From positions 1 through 6,378 of the forward strand of contig URLT01000095.1 of the NCBI GenBank assembly GCA_900548795.1: 6,378 nucleotides of DNA, written 5' to 3'. This DNA comes from an uncultured Eubacteriales bacterium. GTDB taxonomy: Bacteria; Bacillota; Clostridia; Oscillospirales; Oscillospiraceae. Within the stretch, counting starts at the first letter, position 1; each line of letters opens with the position of its first letter. The translations under genes and the position numbers were made by a program. Positions 5,411 to 6,378 of the stretch are shown piece by piece. The notes under the pieces were generated by a model, which was not told the DNA's origin, ran no database searches, and was given only the letters and a program-made list of their open reading frames with translations.

Positions 5411-5453
5411 CAGCGTTTCCATCGGAGATCTTGCAATGGGCAATGTGAAATAA
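5382..5453 (+). pseudogene. Possible out-of-frame 3' gene remnant after the truncated COG0523 gene
   Basis: In the +1 frame relative to the upstream gene, this stretch reads LNSLICNYLDSVSIGDLAMG and then NVK, stopping at TAA 5451-5453. It looks like a natural helical protein C-terminus and uses CTT/GTT/AAT codons like the pyridoxamine kinase downstream, not the CTC/GTC style of the COG0523 genes. Skipping one base at 5381 would join it in frame to the upstream gene (...YDEIVEK-LNSLIC...). I do not recognise its family. It may be the tail of another gene joined here, or chance. Confidence 0.3.
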
Positions 5454-5482
5454 AGCTGCCTTTTTAAATACGCCGAAAACTC

Positions 5483-5522
5483 AAAACTGCCGCCCGTGTC
5501 TTTGCACTGAGCGGCAGTTTTT
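5483..5522 (+). terminator. Hairpin terminator after the COG0523 operon
   Basis: AAAACTGCCGC (5483-5493) pairs perfectly with GCGGCAGTTTT (5511-5521): 11 bp, with a 17-base loop holding a further 3-bp GTG/CAC pairing. A run of five T (5518-5522) closes it. The A-rich left arm supplies a shorter T run on the other strand, so it could act in both directions. Confidence 0.72.
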
Positions 5523-5701
5523 GCGTTAAAGTCGCCAGCCGGAGAGGGTCGAAAAAGGCCGTTGAAGCAGGAACGTCCTGAATCGGCAGTGCCGTTTCTT
5601 GCAGCTGCGAACGCGCCGGGCGAAAAAAGCAGCTCTTTGCTGACCTTCGCAGCGAGTGTTTTTCTTTCAAGTCCGAAAATTTCAATGGTCAGCGCCGGAA
5701 G
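5523..5701. other. Non-coding spacer with small inverted repeats
   Basis: Together with the flanking terminator and promoter, 5454-5784 holds no gene I can support. Inside the spacer are two adjacent short inverted repeats, CAGGA-ACG-TCCTG (5568-5580) and CGGC-AGT-GCCG (5584-5594), the second followed by TTTCTT, and the palindrome GCAGCTGC (5601-5608). I recognise no riboswitch or known small RNA. A TTG-initiated 73-codon frame on the minus strand (5464-5685) runs through the terminator, lacks a ribosome binding site and is most likely not a gene. Confidence 0.5.
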
Positions 5702-5730
5702 TTGTTTTTTTGTTTGATTTGTGATAAAAT
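5702..5730 (+). promoter_or_regulatory. Promoter of the pyridoxamine kinase gene
   Basis: A weak -35 (TTGTTT, 5702-5707), a 17-base spacer, and an extended -10 formed by TG (5722-5723), A and TAAAAT (5725-5730). The expected start is near 5737, leaving a leader of about 48 bases that contains the palindrome and hairpin at 5744-5764. Confidence 0.65.
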
Positions 5731-5743
5731 CAGTTCATTCAGA

Positions 5744-5764
5744 TTTGCGGCCGCAAACGGCCGC
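5744..5764 (+). promoter_or_regulatory. GC-rich palindrome and leader hairpin before the kinase start
   Basis: Two overlapping structures: a perfect 14-base palindrome TTTGCGGCCGCAAA (5744-5757), and an alternative 7-bp hairpin, GCGGCCG (5747-5753), CAAA loop (5754-5757), CGGCCGC (5758-5764). It lies just downstream of the predicted transcription start and 5 bases before the AAGGA ribosome binding site (5770-5774). It could be an operator in DNA or a translation-control or stabilising hairpin in RNA. No T tract follows. Confidence 0.55.
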
Positions 5765-5784
5765 CAAAAAAGGACTGAGACTCA

Positions 5785-6378
5785 ATGCAAAAAAAATCCG
5801 TTATTATTCAAGACCTCTCCTGCTTCGGAAAATGCTCGTCATCGGTTGCTCTGCCGATAGTTTCATCGTTCAACATTGAGTGTGCTCTTTTACCGACCGC
5901 GCTGCTTTCCGCTCACACCGGTTTTTCAAAATACACCTGCTTTGATTTAACAGAGCAGATGCAGACAACGCTGAACGACTGGAAAGCGCTTTCGCTTCGG
6001 TTTGACGGCTTTTTTTCCGGCTATATGCTCTCCGACTTTCAGGCCTCTCTTGCCCTTGAAGTTATCAAAACACTTTTGAAAAAGGACGCGTTCGTTCTTG
6101 TTGACCCGGTCATGGGCGATAACGGAGAGGCCTATGCAATGCTCAACCCCTCCTTTGGCGAAAAAATGCGCGCCCTTGTTGCCTGCGCCGACGTGATAAC
6201 ACCGAACCTCACCGAGGCCGCCCTCCTCCTTGAAAAGGAGCCTGTTCTTGAAAATTATGACGCAGCCTATATTGAAAAAAGCCTTTTTGAGCTTAAAAAG
6301 CTCGGCTGCAAGGTTCCGATGATAACCGGAGTAAGCCTTGAAAAAGGGAAAATCGGCGTTGCTTTCCTTGAAAACGGA
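5785..6378 (+). CDS. Pyridoxamine/pyridoxal kinase (PdxK/PdxY type), partial: C-terminus beyond the window
   Basis: The first 198 residues of a ribokinase-superfamily vitamin B6 kinase that phosphorylates pyridoxamine or pyridoxal at the 5' hydroxyl with ATP, salvaging the cofactor PLP. The N-terminal QDLSCFGKCSSSVALPIVSS (9-28) and LLPTALLSAHTG (35-46) are typical of clostridial 'pyridoxamine kinase' proteins. DPVMGDNG (107-114) and DVITPNLTEAALLL (136-149) are the phosphate/Mg and nucleotide-side segments shared by the family. The late glycine-rich GTGD motif with the catalytic Asp would lie beyond the right edge. The start is ATG at 5785, 10 bases after AAGGA. Hydroxymethylpyrimidine kinase (ThiD) is the main alternative; the N-terminus fits the B6 kinases better. 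Leucine codons are dominated by CTT, with TTA, ATA and TCA present, unlike the GC-rich codon choice of the upstream genes, which suggests a different history. Confidence 0.9.
   Translation, partial: MQKKSVIIQDLSCFGKCSSSVALPIVSSFNIECALLPTALLSAHTGFSKYTCFDLTEQMQTTLNDWKALSLRFDGFFSGYMLSDFQASLALEVIKTLLKKDAFVLVDPVMGDNGEAYAMLNPSFGEKMRALVACADVITPNLTEAALLLEKEPVLENYDAAYIEKSLFELKKLGCKVPMITGVSLEKGKIGVAFLENG

Noticed and set aside
5464..5685. 73-codon minus-strand open frame
   Set aside because: It starts with TTG without a ribosome binding site, crosses the perfect 11-bp terminator stem and has no recognisable motif.
5775..5780. CTGAGA suggestive of a TPP riboswitch core before the kinase
   Set aside because: It lies only 4 bases before the ATG, and the other conserved TPP aptamer segments are absent.

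Overview
The window looks like a chromosomal segment from a moderately GC-rich Clostridia (Firmicutes) genome, most likely an Oscillospirales/Ruminococcaceae-type gut bacterium. This rests on strong AAGGAG-type ribosome binding sites, a short lipoprotein signal with a Ser/Thr/Glu-rich linker, a small zf-trcl-like zinc-ribbon protein, a tandem pair of COG0523 GTPases and a clostridial-type pyridoxamine kinase. The taxonomic placement is inference from gene content and style; no marker gene is present.

Layout. (1) Positions 1-118, minus strand: 5' end of a small zinc-ribbon protein, with a perfect-consensus sigma-A promoter at 227-255. (2) Positions 329-2688, minus strand: an operon read as small single-pass membrane protein, ruvC (GTG start), ruvA, ruvB. 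The last three genes are the Holliday-junction branch-migration and resolution machinery and are separated by only 4 bp each. (3) Positions 2689-2831: a divergent promoter region in which one palindromic TTGCAA hexamer can serve as -35 in both directions. (4) Positions 2832-3554, plus strand: a lipoprotein of unknown function, closed by a strong intrinsic terminator. (5) Positions 3599-5410, plus strand: promoter and two-gene operon of COG0523/CobW GTPases. The first has a very His/Asp/Cys-rich metal-binding loop built partly from 11-residue tandem repeats. The second is shortened after its P-loop domain. (6) Positions 5411-5784: an out-of-frame coding-like remnant, a hairpin terminator, and the promoter and leader of the next gene. 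(7) Positions 5785 to the right edge, plus strand: pyridoxamine/pyridoxal kinase, cut by the window end and visibly lower in GC than the DNA on its left.

How the genes work together. RuvA, RuvB and RuvC act as one complex in recombinational repair. The two COG0523 proteins probably work together in metal (most likely zinc) delivery or homeostasis, but the metal and client are not decidable from the sequence. The lipoprotein and the vitamin B6 kinase are separate transcription units.

Most of the window is ordinary housekeeping DNA, and I do not see a clear new multi-gene system. The points most worth a second look are: the apparent break near 5370-5385, where the second GTPase loses its C-terminal part and base composition changes; the repeat-built metal-binding loop; the shared -35 of the divergent promoters; and the recurrence of a hairpin just upstream of the ribosome binding site in all three plus-strand leaders. 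I recognised no CRISPR array, insertion sequence, or tRNA or rRNA gene.
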